From DASQDN01 sp963844855 (GTDB taxonomy: Bacteria; Acidobacteriota; Terriglobia; Bryobacterales; Bryobacteraceae), in contig CAWJQP010000065.1 of assembly GCA_963844855.1 (NCBI GenBank), forward strand, positions 1 through 64,000: a stretch of 64,000 nt of DNA, read 5' to 3'. Below the pieces are notes generated by a model. That model worked only from the letters and a program-made list of their open reading frames with translations. It did not search any database and had not been told where the DNA came from. Numbering within the stretch: the stretch's first letter is position 1; each line of letters starts with the position of its first letter. This document shows, piece after piece, positions 1-8,957 of the stretch. The translations under genes were made by a program, and so were the position numbers.

Positions 1-384
1 GTTTTGCAATGGCACGGGAGCCTCAATAAAATCAGCAGTTCCGATGTCGAGATGTCAGTTGCAAATTGATCGCGAGGGTTTAACCTTCGGGCGAACGCCG
101 CAAACCATTCGCAGGCCGTTTGCGAGCTCGGGATAGTGACTGAGCGAAATCGCAAATGTCTGTTGCAAGAAAGGACGCCGGCAATTTGTCAGAGTTGACC
201 GCCGGCAGCTGTGGCTGGCAGACTGGCGGGAAAACATCGTTCGTCGGAGAGACCGCCGCTTTCGGCTACCGAGGTGGATCGTCGCTAGCCCGGGACCGGT
301 ACAAATTCACCTGGCCGTATCGTCGCCTTACCGCGGATGTGTCGCGCGATCAGCAGTCGTGACTCAGCCGGCAGGCGGATTTCT
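1..384. other. Gene-free stretch with a direct repeat pair
   Basis: No convincing CDS is seen in these 384 bases downstream of the last minus-strand gene. A 13-base motif occurs twice in direct orientation with one mismatch, ATGTCAGTTGCAA at 52-64 and ATGTCTGTTGCAA at 156-168. The octamer CGCCGGCA is also repeated between about 175 and 210. Function unknown; regulatory or replication sites are possible. Confidence 0.35.
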
Positions 385-576
385 TTACTGTTTTTGCTGC
401 TGCGTCGTAGCCGCGACTTGGACATAGAACTCGCGTTTATTTCGGACGTTCTTCACCGCATCGCTGCCCTGAAAGTCCTTCGCGACCGCGGAACAACCGC
501 TTCCCTGGAAGCCTTCCAGATCCATCGAGCTGTTGCCCTGCTCATCGATCTCGATGACGACTGTTTTCTCCTTCAT
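385..576 (-). CDS. DUF2997 family small protein
   Basis: A 63-residue protein starting MKEKTVVIEIDEQGN, with the acidic strand followed by a glycine- and cysteine-containing segment (GFQGSGC) that is characteristic of DUF2997. The start is supported by a GAGGAGGAA ribosome binding site about 5 bases upstream. It follows the DUF1257 gene by 11 bases, and the two families are commonly neighbours, together with a Ycf46-like AAA ATPase as here (6825-8331). Biochemical function of the family is unknown. Confidence 0.75.
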   Translation of the reverse strand: MKEKTVVIEIDEQGNSSMDLEGFQGSGCSAVAKDFQGSDAVKNVRNKREFYVQVAATTQQQKQ

Positions 577-587
577 CGGATTCCTCC

Positions 588-1000
588 TCATCGGACAGCG
601 AAGCGCAGTTGAACCTTCTTGCCCTGAGGCGTCGTGATTACCTCTCTGCCTTTGAACACGTATCCCTTGGCCTTGGCGACGGCCATCGTCTGCCGCTCCT
701 TGTAGGCCTGCGCGAGTCGCCCCAACCATACATCGTTGAAACCGATTCCGCGATCGTAGTCACTGATGAGCGCCTGGTAGACTCCGTTCCCATCACGCGC
801 GAAGCCGATGTCGTTCGACGCTGAATCGAGTTGCCGTCGCCGGATGATGATGTGTGCCTTTTCGGGTCGCGCATCTCCCATGTAACCGACCAAGGCCGTT
901 CCTTCCGGCAGACTTCAGGCGCATAACCCAGCTCTTGCAGCGCTTCGACGAGATATCGCTCTTCGGTTAGAACGGTCGTTAGCTCGGAATATTTGCTCAC
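588..1000 (-). CDS. DUF1257 (Ycf35-like) protein, frameshifted
   Basis: The protein starts at a GTG preceded by GGAGGAGGAAATT and reads VSKYSELTTVL...LGYAPEVC. It then shifts frame near 910-914 and continues LVGYMGDARPEKAHIIIRR, SNDIGFARD and ISDYDRG to the stop at 588. These blocks match the DUF1257/Ycf35 family, about 138 residues when one C is restored to a CC run. The family is genetically linked to Ycf46-type ATPases and DUF2997, as here. Role unknown. The single-base deletion may be a sequencing error. Confidence 0.75.
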
Positions 1001-1710
1001 AATTTCCTCCTCCCCAGCCCTTCTGAGCGAAGTGATTCTGACTCCAGTCCGCCCAAGAAATCCTCTTCTCGTAGGCCCAACCACCCACCGTTGAAAGCCG
1101 ATCAGTTCGGGCGTTCGGTAGTACGGCATGGGGTAGGGTCGCGCTCCAAACTCCCGCAGGCGTCGCCTCCGGTAGTCGCGGTCCTCTTGAGTTTCTGCCG
1201 GCCAGTAGCCGACCAGCATGTACACCATAATGTGGTCTGGCTTCACGCCGTACTTGACCAACCTGTTGAGTCCCGCAAATAGACGGTCTTCATCGCCCCG
1301 GTTGTCCCAGGCCGTGTAGATTCGGCGTGTGTCCATCGAATCGTTGCGGTAGTCCACTGAAGCGATCGCCTCGGCGGCTTCATCGGTCAGGCAGCGGGCG
1401 TTGATCCCCTGTGTGAAGCTGACCGCGAAGCGACCGTCGCGGATTTCCGCGATACGCGCGCGCCAATCTGGTTGCCCAAAGAAATCGTTATCCAGCAGGA
1501 TAATCTCGCGTGGCCACGGCTCGCCGCGCCAGATGTTCCAGATGCTCTGCTCGGGACGAATTCGACCTTCCTTATTCGGCACAACACAGAACTACATCGA
1601 AGCCGACAGCCCCGTTGAGAGAAACCTATTGATTGGCGGGAATTCGGGTAAAGGGAATAGTCTTGCTGGAACGTCCCGATGCCTACGGACTCCAAACTGC
1701 TCACGACTAG
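917..1710 (-). pseudogene. Radical SAM protein, C-terminal part (gene split by insertion)
   Basis: This segment carries the cysteine motif (GCRLRC, then a shifted Cys, near 1580-1600) and the downstream TIM-barrel-like blocks ILLDNDFFG and TRRIYTAWDN, typical of radical SAM proteins of the phage/element-borne type. The N-terminal part lies at 6482-6743, on the other side of a 4.8-kb insertion; joining the two at a shared CTAG restores one continuous frame. There are two further one-base deletions, in TTT near 1584 (inside the CxxxCxxC motif) and GGGG near 1060. The exact stop is uncertain because the gene runs into the DUF1257 start. Confidence 0.7.
1707..1710. repeat. CTAG target-site duplication, left copy
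   Basis: CTAG at 1707-1710 and again at 6482-6485 flanks the 4.77-kb insertion in the radical SAM gene. Reading across with one CTAG gives D-Q-P-P-L-V-V-S-S-L-E without a gap, so this is the ancestral target sequence. Confidence 0.7.
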
Positions 1711-2093
1711 GCGCTTGCAGCACCAACATCGACAAAAAATTGTCGATAAATGAGGAGACCGAACACAGCAGAAGGGATTCAGAAATGAAACCTCCAGCAT
1801 TCCGGCTTCTGATTTCCTCGACTGTTGACTTGCCGCGGCCCGCAGGGCCGTTCGTTCGCGGCGCAGTCCCCAAACAATATTAGGCGCTTGCAGCACCAAC
1901 ATCGACAAAAAATTGTCGATAAATGAGGAGACCGAACACAGCAGAAGGGATTCAGAAATGAAACCTCCAGCATTCCGGCTTCTGACTTCCTTGACTGCTG
2001 ACTTGCCGCGGCCCGCAGGGCCGTTGGTTCGCGGCGCGGTCCCGAACGATATTAGGCGCTTACAGGAGAAACCATCGACAAAATTTTGTCGAT
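1711..2093. repeat. 173-bp tandem repeat, two full and one partial copy, each with a palindrome
   Basis: Copies begin at 1711 and 1884 (both GCGCTTGCAGCACC) with a truncated third at 2056. Each has an AT-rich palindrome near its start: ATCGACAA-AAAA-TTGTCGAT at 1728-1747 and 1901-1920, and the perfect ATCGACAAAATTTTGTCGAT at 2074-2093. A GC-rich hairpin (CGGCCC-GCA-GGGCCG type) lies in the distal part of each full copy. The repeats begin exactly at the left edge of the insertion in the radical SAM gene. Long ORFs across them are repeat artefacts. Confidence 0.8.
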
Positions 2094-2095
2094 AT

Positions 2096-3744
2096 CTACG
2101 CCGCAATGCCCAAGTCTTCAAACAGTGTAAACATACCTTGGCGCATAGCCTCGTAGTGTTGGTCGATAGGACTGGAGTTTTTTGGTTTAGGCTCATCTTG
2201 GGCTTGCCAACGCCGGCCAGAATGGGACGTAGGATCTTTTCCCGAGAGTATCACCAATGCTGCGATGGTGCGGATAGCTTGTGGCGGAATCGAGTATCGG
2301 CGGGAATCGTCCATTTTTGGCAAGAGGTCTTGGCACGGAGTTTTTTCAGATCGTAGGCCGCTCGGCGTGGATCGTAATTGGGCTCGCCGATCCCGAGGAT
2401 GGAGCTCACAGCGGCAGAGAACTGGCGTGCCGTGAAGCCTTTGGGCGAGCACACCAACGCCAGTGCGGCGCTCAGCACGGCCTGCATCCTCGGCTTGTTG
2501 ACATCGACACCGCCAACGCGGGTCTTGCCACCTGAGAAGGGATGATGGCAGTTGATCAGCGTCTCGTCGCTGATAAAGGCGGCATCCATCGCGTACAGTT
2601 GTGAGGAAGCGCTCCAGAATTTGCTGGAGTCGAGCGACGATATGGGGAAACCGCTCCAGAACTCGACCACAGCTCAGATCTCTCGTGTTGTGAACGATAG
2701 CTTCGAAACGAAGGACGTGTTCGCCTTTGGTATAGACCTTGAGAGTCAGCTTGCCGAAGTGCATTTGAAGATCGTCAGGTCATACTGAGGTGTCTCGATC
2801 ACGACCTCCAACCGAGGCGGCTGTCCCTTGCGATCCCGGTGCGGACGGCCCTTCGGCGCCGAAGATCGTCTTGCAGCTGTTTCACATCCAAGCGCGCACG
2901 TGTGCGATCGATCAACCCCTGAAAGATCTGTTCCATCTGACCGCCGCAGATGGAACATCAGATTGCGGCTGTATTCGACCTGGTACACCGAATACTAGTA
3001 GTGGAAACCACTCTGTTCTGTTCGTCCAAGTCCAGCGCAAAACACAAACAGGCGTGTAGATCCAAGCCTCGCAGACCTGGCTCAACCGCCCTATAGTCCG
3101 GGGTTCGGACAAGGTGTCTGCGATCTTCGCCAAGTCTGCGGGCTGGAGATGATGGTGAAACAGTTACTCTCCTTTACTGAAATAGATCTCGTTCTTTCTT
3201 CGCTTGGCAAGCGACGTATTCGTGGCCGTTCAGCATGATCTGCGCGCCGAACGGAGGATGGCCGGCCATCTTGATCGTGATGTGGCCCCAGTCTGGATCG
3301 AGGATGTGGAACGAGTAGTGGTTCATGTAGCGCTCTTCTGGTTCCAGATTGCAGATTACGCCCCGCTGGTTCCGCTGCACATCCCAGACGGTCGCGACGG
3401 CCCGAGCCACCAGAATCAAGAACAGACCCCGCGCTGACGGATTATTGCCCAGATACTCTTCGGCGATCTGATGCTTCGCTCTCGTCGCTACGGCAATCGA
3501 TGACGGGAATCCCTTTCGCTCTGGCAAATCCACGCACCCGACGGCTGAAACGCCCCGCCATGCGCATCAGATGAGCATTGTCCAGTTTTTCCTCCGAGCC
3601 ATCGTGCAGCCGCCGCCACCAGAACGGAAACCCGCCCGGTGAGTAGCATAGTCTGAAGTTCGCATTCAAAACGATGCGATCGACGCAGTCGTAACTGCCA
3701 TCCAGAAGGTCACTGTAGTGCTTGCTCAACTCATCGGTGGCCAT
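2096..3744 (-). pseudogene. Decayed ~450-aa protein of unknown function (multi-copy family)
   Basis: Starting MATDELSKHYSDLL at 3744, one protein can be followed through at least four reading-frame changes. Landmarks are DCVDRIVLNA, HLMRMAGRFSRRVRGFA, GLFLILVARA, SFHILDPDWGHITIKMAG, HPPFGAQIMLNGHEYVACQ, then MHFGKLTLKVYTKGEHVLRFE, GFTARQFSAAV and PPQAIRTIAALVIL before the stop at 2096. I recognise this as a multi-copy hypothetical family from environmental bacteria. The C-terminal part looks like a winged-helix region. Its 3' end abuts the palindromic tandem repeats, which suggests, but does not show, a mobile unit. Confidence 0.6.
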
Positions 3745-3872
3745 ACTGCGCAGCCTACGGAATGTGACGGTGCCGGGTTCAATGCGTCTCCAATCCCTGC
3801 TCCTTCAGGCTTCCTCGATTTTCTAACTTGGCGGCCTTGGCGTCTTTGCGAGAGATCCTATACTGGATCGCA

Positions 3873-4284
3873 ATGAGTGAGAACGCCGTTGCCCAGCAAA
3901 TCGTGGATGCGGCCTATCGCGTGCATATTACCCTCGGCCCAGGTTTGCTGGAGTCGGTGTATCAAGCGGCTTTGGCGTACGAACTGGAACAGCGTGGACT
4001 GCGGCTGGCTCGGCAACAAGCCATTCCTGTGATCTATGAGGCGGTTCGCATCCATACGGGGTTTCACGCCGATCTGGTCGTGGAGGACAAGGTGATCGTG
4101 GAGATCAAGGCGTTGGAGGCTGTAGCGCCCAGTGCACAAGACGCAGCTTTTCACCTATTTGAAACTGGCCGATAAACGCCTGGGGCTGCTCATCAACTTC
4201 AATGTGGCCCTGATCAAAGATGGCATCACCCGCATCGTCAACGGACTGGAGGAATGCTCTCTCGCCAAGCCGCAAAAACCGTAA
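3873..4284 (+). CDS. GxxExxY protein (PDDEXK-type nuclease-like), frameshifted
   Basis: Begins MSENAVAQQIVDAAYRVH and contains the name-giving motif GPGLLESVYQ near residues 25-35, followed by DLVVEDKVIVEIKA, the D...ExK signature of a PD-(D/E)xK nuclease fold. One extra A at 4131 shifts the frame; without it the protein continues YLKLADKRLGLLINFNVALI to a stop at 4284, about 136 residues, normal for the family. Its cellular role is not established. It is the only plus-strand gene inside the nested insertion. Confidence 0.75.
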
Positions 4285-4328
4285 AGACCAAGCGGGCTGA
4301 CTAAAATGGCAAAACGGACCTACTGAGC

Positions 4329-4351
4329 TGCCCCGAAAGGGGCCACTTTTT
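4329..4351 (+). terminator. Rho-independent terminator after the GxxExxY gene
   Basis: GCCCC-GAAA-GGGGC (4330-4343) is followed by CCAC and a run of five T, a standard intrinsic terminator 45 bases after the plus-strand stop codon. A second hairpin follows at 4347-4373 (TTTTTCGGCG, 7-base loop, CGCCGAAAAA), which could serve the opposite strand. Confidence 0.6.
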
Positions 4352-4511
4352 CGGCGGCGCAGTCGCCGAAAAAAGCGTAGTTACTTTCCGGCGCAAAATT
4401 TGATTTGAGGGAGACAAGCGCGTGACACTGAGCTCTGCGTGAGATAGATCGCTCACCGGTGGCGTACCAGTAAGGAGTGAGTTGGTCGAACGGCCCGAGA
4501 GGAGAAGCGGG

Positions 4512-5924
4512 TCAGGCTTTGGACAATACGAGCGAGTTTGCCAGGAAGCAGCCGATGTTGATGAGGTTGTCGGCAATCACGCCGAGCCCGACCCAGCGTT
4601 TCATACCCGACTGTCCTTTATAGAGGGAGCGGTCCAGTCCATGCCGCCGCTTGAGGAGACTAATGCGGCCTTCGCATCCGGTACGCCACTTCTGTGCCTT
4701 CTTGAACCGGCGCGTCTTTTGCCGTTGCTGGCGTTGGGCACTCTTGGTGGACGAGCTGGGAACGGCCACGTACTTCACCCCCAGTTGCTCAGCTTGCGCT
4801 TCATTGGCCGCGGAGAAGAACGCCCCATCCGCCACCACCATATCCGGGGCACTCCCAAACTGCTCGATGTGTTGCTCCAGTGAAGGCGTCAGCAATGTGG
4901 AATCACTGGGCCTCTGGTCGAAGACTTCGTAGTGGGTGACGATCTGGTTCTCGGCTTCCTGAACCTTTACCAGCTTGCCGAATTCGTTGGGCTTGCCTTG
5001 CTTGCCTTTGCGAATGACTTCCGTTTGGGGTTCAAACACGCTGACGATCTTGCCTTCGGCTCGCGTGTCGCCGCCAAACACTCTCTGGCGTGTCTGTTGC
5101 ATCACTTGTTGGACGCGCGGAATCATCTGATCGAGTTGCTTCCGAGCTCGGGCCAGTACCCTCCGATTGCCCCGCTTTACACGACTGGCAATCTCGGCGG
5201 AGAACTTCCTGGCTTGCCCCACCACCCGACGCGTGGTCTCCAGCAGTCGGCCATACGCCTGTTGTAGCTTTTGTTGACCTCGCTCGCTCTTGTCGCGGCT
5301 GGCGCGGGCAATCTGCAAAATCCGGCGCTTCACACTGCGGGTCCGATTCCGCAGTTGGGTTCCCACCTGGCCGGCTACCGCTGTTACCCTTTTCATCAGC
5401 CGCGTCAGCACCCGCAGCCCGTCACCTAATAAAGTGCTGTCGGTGGGATAGTGGATATTGGTCTCCACCACCGTCGTGTCCACCCGCATCTTGCGCCCGG
5501 TCACGACATTCCTTTCCCGGGCGATCTGTACCACGCGCTGATGGATTTGGGCGATGACCTCCGGCCCCAGTTGCCGGCCAATGCGTCCGATCGTCTTGTC
5601 ATCGGGCACCGCTGCCCCGCCGATGCGTGTGAACTCCCGGTACACAAGGTTGGCGCGAACCTCGCGAGTCAGTACCTCGTAACTCCAATCGCGAATGTGT
5701 TTGAGCAGCAGCAGCCGCAGAGCGACTTCGGCTGTGGTCGACGGGCGTCCCCGGGTTTTACTCTTGCGGCAGCGCTTGGCCAACTGCTGCTGAACCAGGT
5801 TGAGCAGTTCCTCGTCCTGGAGCACCTCATCGGCCTGGCGCATCCATGGCTCCCACAGATCGTCGACTTCATCGGCAATGAAGCCATCGGCAAAGGTACG
5901 CTGGCGCCGCCGATGCTGGATCAT
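4512..5924 (-). CDS. ISNCY family transposase
   Basis: An intact protein of 470 residues starting MIQHRRRQRTFADGF. Family blocks include RGRPSTTAEVALRLLLLKH, VPDDKTIGRI, KMRVDTTVVETNIHYPTDS (carrying the first catalytic Asp), then VVADGAFFS and the C-terminal CEGRISLLKRRHGL with the catalytic Glu. The order is that of DDE transposases of the ISNCY/IS1182-like type with a long basic insertion in the middle. The preferred start avoids a long unconserved leader and overlaps the DUF6788 gene by 56 bases, suggesting translational coupling. Confidence 0.85.
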   Translation of the reverse strand: MIQHRRRQRTFADGFIADEVDDLWEPWMRQADEVLQDEELLNLVQQQLAKRCRKSKTRGRPSTTAEVALRLLLLKHIRDWSYEVLTREVRANLVYREFTRIGGAAVPDDKTIGRIGRQLGPEVIAQIHQRVVQIARERNVVTGRKMRVDTTVVETNIHYPTDSTLLGDGLRVLTRLMKRVTAVAGQVGTQLRNRTRSVKRRILQIARASRDKSERGQQKLQQAYGRLLETTRRVVGQARKFSAEIASRVKRGNRRVLARARKQLDQMIPRVQQVMQQTRQRVFGGDTRAEGKIVSVFEPQTEVIRKGKQGKPNEFGKLVKVQEAENQIVTHYEVFDQRPSDSTLLTPSLEQHIEQFGSAPDMVVADGAFFSAANEAQAEQLGVKYVAVPSSSTKSAQRQQRQKTRRFKKAQKWRTGCEGRISLLKRRHGLDRSLYKGQSGMKRWVGLGVIADNLINIGCFLANSLVLSKA

Positions 5925-6282
5925 GACGTTGCCTGTGCGACCTCGCGGCGGCCGCAGCTTGCTTGGCCCGTGACCAACGCTTCTGGAGTTGTTCGCGGTT
6001 GAGTGCTGCGATCTGGCCGGCAATTTCCCAGAACCGTGCCCACGCCGCTTGCGCCGCTCGGGCTTCTTCGGCATGCTGCGGAGGCACGTACAAGGCGTAG
6101 CTTTTGTTCTGACTGCGCCACGTGAAGTAGAGGTTGGGGCCATGCCGGCGGGCGGGATCGGAATGGCAGGCGCAGGAGGATTTACCGCAGGTACGGGTGG
6201 AGGAGGACAGACCGCCCTGGACCATGGATTGGGCGGCGACGGCGAGTTGCTGGAGGAGCTTGGCTCTCGCTATCCTACTCAT
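5869..6282 (-). CDS. DUF6788 family protein, IS-associated
   Basis: A protein of 137 residues beginning MSRIARAKLLQQLAVAAQ, with the family hallmarks LSSSTRTCGKSSCACHSDP and RHGPNLYFTW, then ALYVPPQHAEEARAAQ. Cys spacing CxxxxCxC suggests metal binding. DUF6788 proteins are often found just upstream of transposase genes; here the gene overlaps the ISNCY transposase and lies inside the terminal repeats, so it is part of the IS. A second family member heads the Tn7-like operon at 20368-20727. Function unknown. Confidence 0.75.
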   Translation of the reverse strand: MSRIARAKLLQQLAVAAQSMVQGGLSSSTRTCGKSSCACHSDPARRHGPNLYFTWRSQNKSYALYVPPQHAEEARAAQAAWARFWEIAGQIAALNREQLQKRWSRAKQAAAAARSHRQRHDPASAAPAYLCRWLHCR

Positions 6283-6298
6283 TAAAGACAGTAGGATA
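6271..6298 (-). promoter_or_regulatory. Hairpin enclosing the DUF6788 start codon
   Basis: TATCCTACT (6271-6279) and AGTAGGATA (6290-6298) form a perfect 9-bp inverted repeat whose 10-base loop contains the ATG start (6280-6282). In mRNA this could hide the start codon. Function is inferred. Confidence 0.45.
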
Positions 6299-6481
6299 CG
6301 ATGAAGCGAGATTCTTGTCAAGAACATTTTTGAAGATTTTGTTTAGTAGTGGAGAATGCTTGCGAGCCGGGGCGAATCGACGACCGCGACGGCTCGCACA
6401 GAAGTACGACCTTGCACGCTAGGATGTCGGCTCGGATGATTACAAAAGGATTAGGCGACGGAATTTTGCGCCGGAAAGTAG

Positions 6482-6743
6482 CTAGCGGCGGCTGGTCACA
6501 TCCGGTTCCGCCGACGATGGCCTGAGGGTAGTTTACTTTCAGCCTCAGGCGCTCGGCGGCTGACCGTGTAGATTGGAAGATCGCGCTGCCATAAACGAAG
6601 TCTGGCTGCTCATCCCAGAGTTGCGGCTCCGGCTTTCCTCGGCGAAGCTCTACCTCGTGTCCGAGCGCCCGGTGGTGTGCAGCAATCCGCATCAGTGCGA
6701 TGTTGGGGAGCTTTCCATCAAGTTGGAACAACAGAGCTTTCAT
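6482..6743 (-). pseudogene. Radical SAM protein, N-terminal part
   Basis: Starts MKALLFQLDGKLPNIALMRI and reads through HHRALGHEVELRRG, DFVYGSAIF and AIVGGTG up to the CTAG at 6482-6485, where the IS terminal repeat begins. This is the N-terminal (cobalamin-binding-like, non-catalytic) portion of the radical SAM protein continued at 917-1710. After removing the insertion and one CTAG the two parts are exactly in frame. It lies upstream of the DUF1257/DUF2997 genes and downstream of the AAA ATPase, so the intact operon was ATPase, radical SAM, DUF1257, DUF2997. Confidence 0.7.
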
Positions 6744-6824
6744 TTCTAGATCCAGCGGTCAAGTACCCATCGCCACGTAGAGGTATGCAGCTTGTCTCTG
6801 GCAATCGAGATCCCAACGAAGTGA

Positions 6825-8331
6825 TTACTCAGCCAACTCTCGAAAGGTGCGCTTTGCAGGCACGATTGTCTGCTGCCCCGATTCGAACGTGTACACACCC
6901 GATCGGGATGCACTGAGGAAACGCCCCGATGATTGGCGGCGCAAGCTCTCTATCTGGTCGGCTGCTGACTGCGAGACCGGGACGATGTAGGATGCCGATT
7001 CCTCGAGCGACAGTCTTAGCCGCCACGCCTTCCGGCAACATTCCTTGATCTCCGCGCCCGTCCAGCCCTCGTCTTCGGGCTGGTCGCCCGACAAAGCCCA
7101 CTTTTCGCGGTAAATCTTCCAGATCGATTCGCGCTCCTCCGCGTCAGGCAGATCGAAGAAGAACGTGCCCAAAGTGAACCGGCGGCGCAACTCGGGTGGC
7201 AGGCTTGTGATGGAATTGCAGGTCGCAATCCACAGGCTGCGCCCCTGCGAGATCGCATCCACCACTTGCAGTGCAGCGCGTAGGCGCTCCCCGGAGCCTC
7301 CGACCAGTGAGTTTTGCATGGCCGATAGATCGAAAGCGACGGTCGGAATCCCTGCCGTCGCGCCGGCTGCCTTGGCAACTGCACTTTTCGCGGCACCGGG
7401 CGGTCCGATGAAGATGACGCCGTCCGCGCTGCGATCTTGCATCCAACTCAGCATGGTTCCGGTCATCTCGGTCTTGACGCCTGACGTGTCCGTTCCGGCT
7501 CCTGCGAACGCCTTTTCAATCTCATCCACAAAGACAATCACGCGTGGCGCTTCCTGGCCCTGAAGAACCGCAGTGAGAAACCGTTTGATGCTGTCGCATC
7601 CGCCGATCTGATCGAAGCTCTCCCCTCCACGCCAGATTGTGAGCCCAGGGGTCTGCTCGACGGTTTGGCGCTTCCGCTCCCAAAGCCGGTCGAAATCGAT
7701 GCCGCTTTTTGAGAGCGACATTGCCAGGGCCTGCTCCGCTGGAAACGCCGCCAGACCAACAATTGCGTCAACGGCTTTCGAGACGGTGCCGACATCCGGT
7801 ATCGGCAGGTTGGCCGACTCGAATGTTTCGGATACCAATCGTTCCAGGTCTTCTGCTGATGGAAGAGGCTCGTCGATGACCATGACATCGTTTTGAACCT
7901 CAACGGGGAGCCTTGTCCCCGGTGGAGTCACTAGCACCAGCATCTGGCCACCGGCCTTGAAGACATCGCGCAGATTCCAAATCCCCTGAACGATATCGGC
8001 CTGCTCCCAGACGCGTTGCGGATTGAGGAAGAACACGATGGAATCTGCCGGCAGCCGCTGCGCGACCGCAAGCGCGTCGCCGGGACCGATCGAGGGAGCA
8101 TTCTCGCCGAGGACTTTCGCTACTGCTGACTTTGCCAGCCTCATTGCGTCCCTGGAGTCCGCCGATGAAATCCCAAGCGATCAGAGGGGTCTGCCCTTTC
8201 TTCGCGTTGACGCTCGCAGTTACGTGTGTCATCGCGCTCGCTGGGTCCGCAGTCTGAATCGCAACCAGGGGTGTCCCGACTGTGCGGGCCGACTTGAAGA
8301 CGAGACGGAACTCTTCCGTCGAAGGAATCAT
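6825..8331 (-). CDS. AAA ATPase of the DUF1257/DUF2997 cluster, Walker B before Walker A
   Basis: About 500 residues after removing one extra A near 8126. The protein starts MIPSTEEFRLVFKSARTVG (ribosome site GAGGTGA), and the central module reads in an unusual order: Walker-B-like VIVFVDEIEKAF (about residue 265), MLSWMQDRSADG, then Walker A FIGPPGAAKSAVAKAA (about 309), FDLSAMQNSLVGGSGERLRAAL and the sensor-1-like SLWIATCN followed by LPPELRRRF. In ordinary AAA+ proteins Walker A comes first. The ExxR and pore-loop-like parts resemble Ycf46-type ATPases. Operon partners are the radical SAM, DUF1257 and DUF2997 genes. Confidence 0.8.
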
Positions 8332-8385
8332 GGAATCACCTCTATGAAGGGAAAGGGCCGAAGCCTCAGAACTCGTGCCGTGGTT

Positions 8386-8919
8386 CTACCGGTGCTGGCG
8401 AAGCAGTGCCGCCGCGAGGTAGATCACCGAGTTGTAGGAAATGTGTGCACAGACTGGAGGGACCGTGGACTCGCTCTCAAGGCGCAGCCAACCATAGAGC
8501 GTGCCTGTGAAAAAGACTGTCGCAATTTGAATCGGAGTGATGCCTGCCTTAATCAGGTGACCCGCGGCAAAGGCCGCTGCGATAGTGATCACGACAAGCC
8601 ATCCGGGGTTGCGCAACCAGCGCTTGAGGAGTCTCTCCAGAAACGAGAAGAAGTACCCGCGGAAGACCACTTCTTCAATAAGCGGTCCCCAGGTTACGGC
8701 GATCCACATCTCAGCGAACGGCGGCTGAACGCCCATTTCGTAATTGCGGAAGAGCCAAGCGATCGCGGAACCGGCCAGCAAGCCCAGGACAATGGCACGG
8801 ACGATCGAAAGCGGAGAGGTAGGGTTCCACTGGACGTACTCCAGTCCCCACGTGTTCAGCTTGCCTCGCAACACCCAGAAGAATGCGAAAAGCGCCACTG
8901 TGAGAGCCACGCCAATCAT
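8386..8919 (-). CDS. CPBP family intramembrane metalloprotease-like protein
   Basis: An intact membrane protein of 177 residues with several hydrophobic segments. It carries all CPBP (Abi/Rce1) motifs: EExxxR as IEEVVFRG at residues 81-88, the FxxxH motif as FAAGH (His121) and HxxxN as HISYN (159-163), so the metal and catalytic positions are kept. Family members process or protect small peptides and some modify prenylated substrates. It lies between the AAA ATPase and the zeta-type toxin, with no overlap. Confidence 0.85.
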   Translation of the reverse strand: MIGVALTVALFAFFWVLRGKLNTWGLEYVQWNPTSPLSIVRAIVLGLLAGSAIAWLFRNYEMGVQPPFAEMWIAVTWGPLIEEVVFRGYFFSFLERLLKRWLRNPGWLVVITIAAAFAAGHLIKAGITPIQIATVFFTGTLYGWLRLESESTVPPVCAHISYNSVIYLAAALLRQHR

Positions 8920-8957
8920 CCGCAGATCTCCTCCTCGGATTGCAGCCGAGCGCTTAA

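Larger units (their letters stand above)
4381..6481 (-). mobile_element. ISNCY-family insertion sequence, about 2.1 kb
   Basis: The terminal inverted repeats share 19 bases, TACTTTCCGGCGCAAAATT at 4382-4400 and its complement at 6462-6480. Inside are a transposase (4512-5924) and an upstream overlapping DUF6788 gene, both minus strand and both apparently intact. The flanks are GTAG (4377-4380) and CTAG (6482-6485), which may be a diverged 4-bp target duplication. The IS forms the right-hand part of the larger insertion that splits the radical SAM gene. Confidence 0.85.

Noticed and set aside
1387..2196. Long open frame of 269 codons on the minus strand
   Set aside because: It runs through the tandem repeats and repeats the same peptide; only its last portion belongs to a gene (radical SAM part).
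4377..6485. Clean 4-bp target duplication of the ISNCY element
   Set aside because: The flanks are GTAG and CTAG, one mismatch apart, so the duplication is suggestive only.
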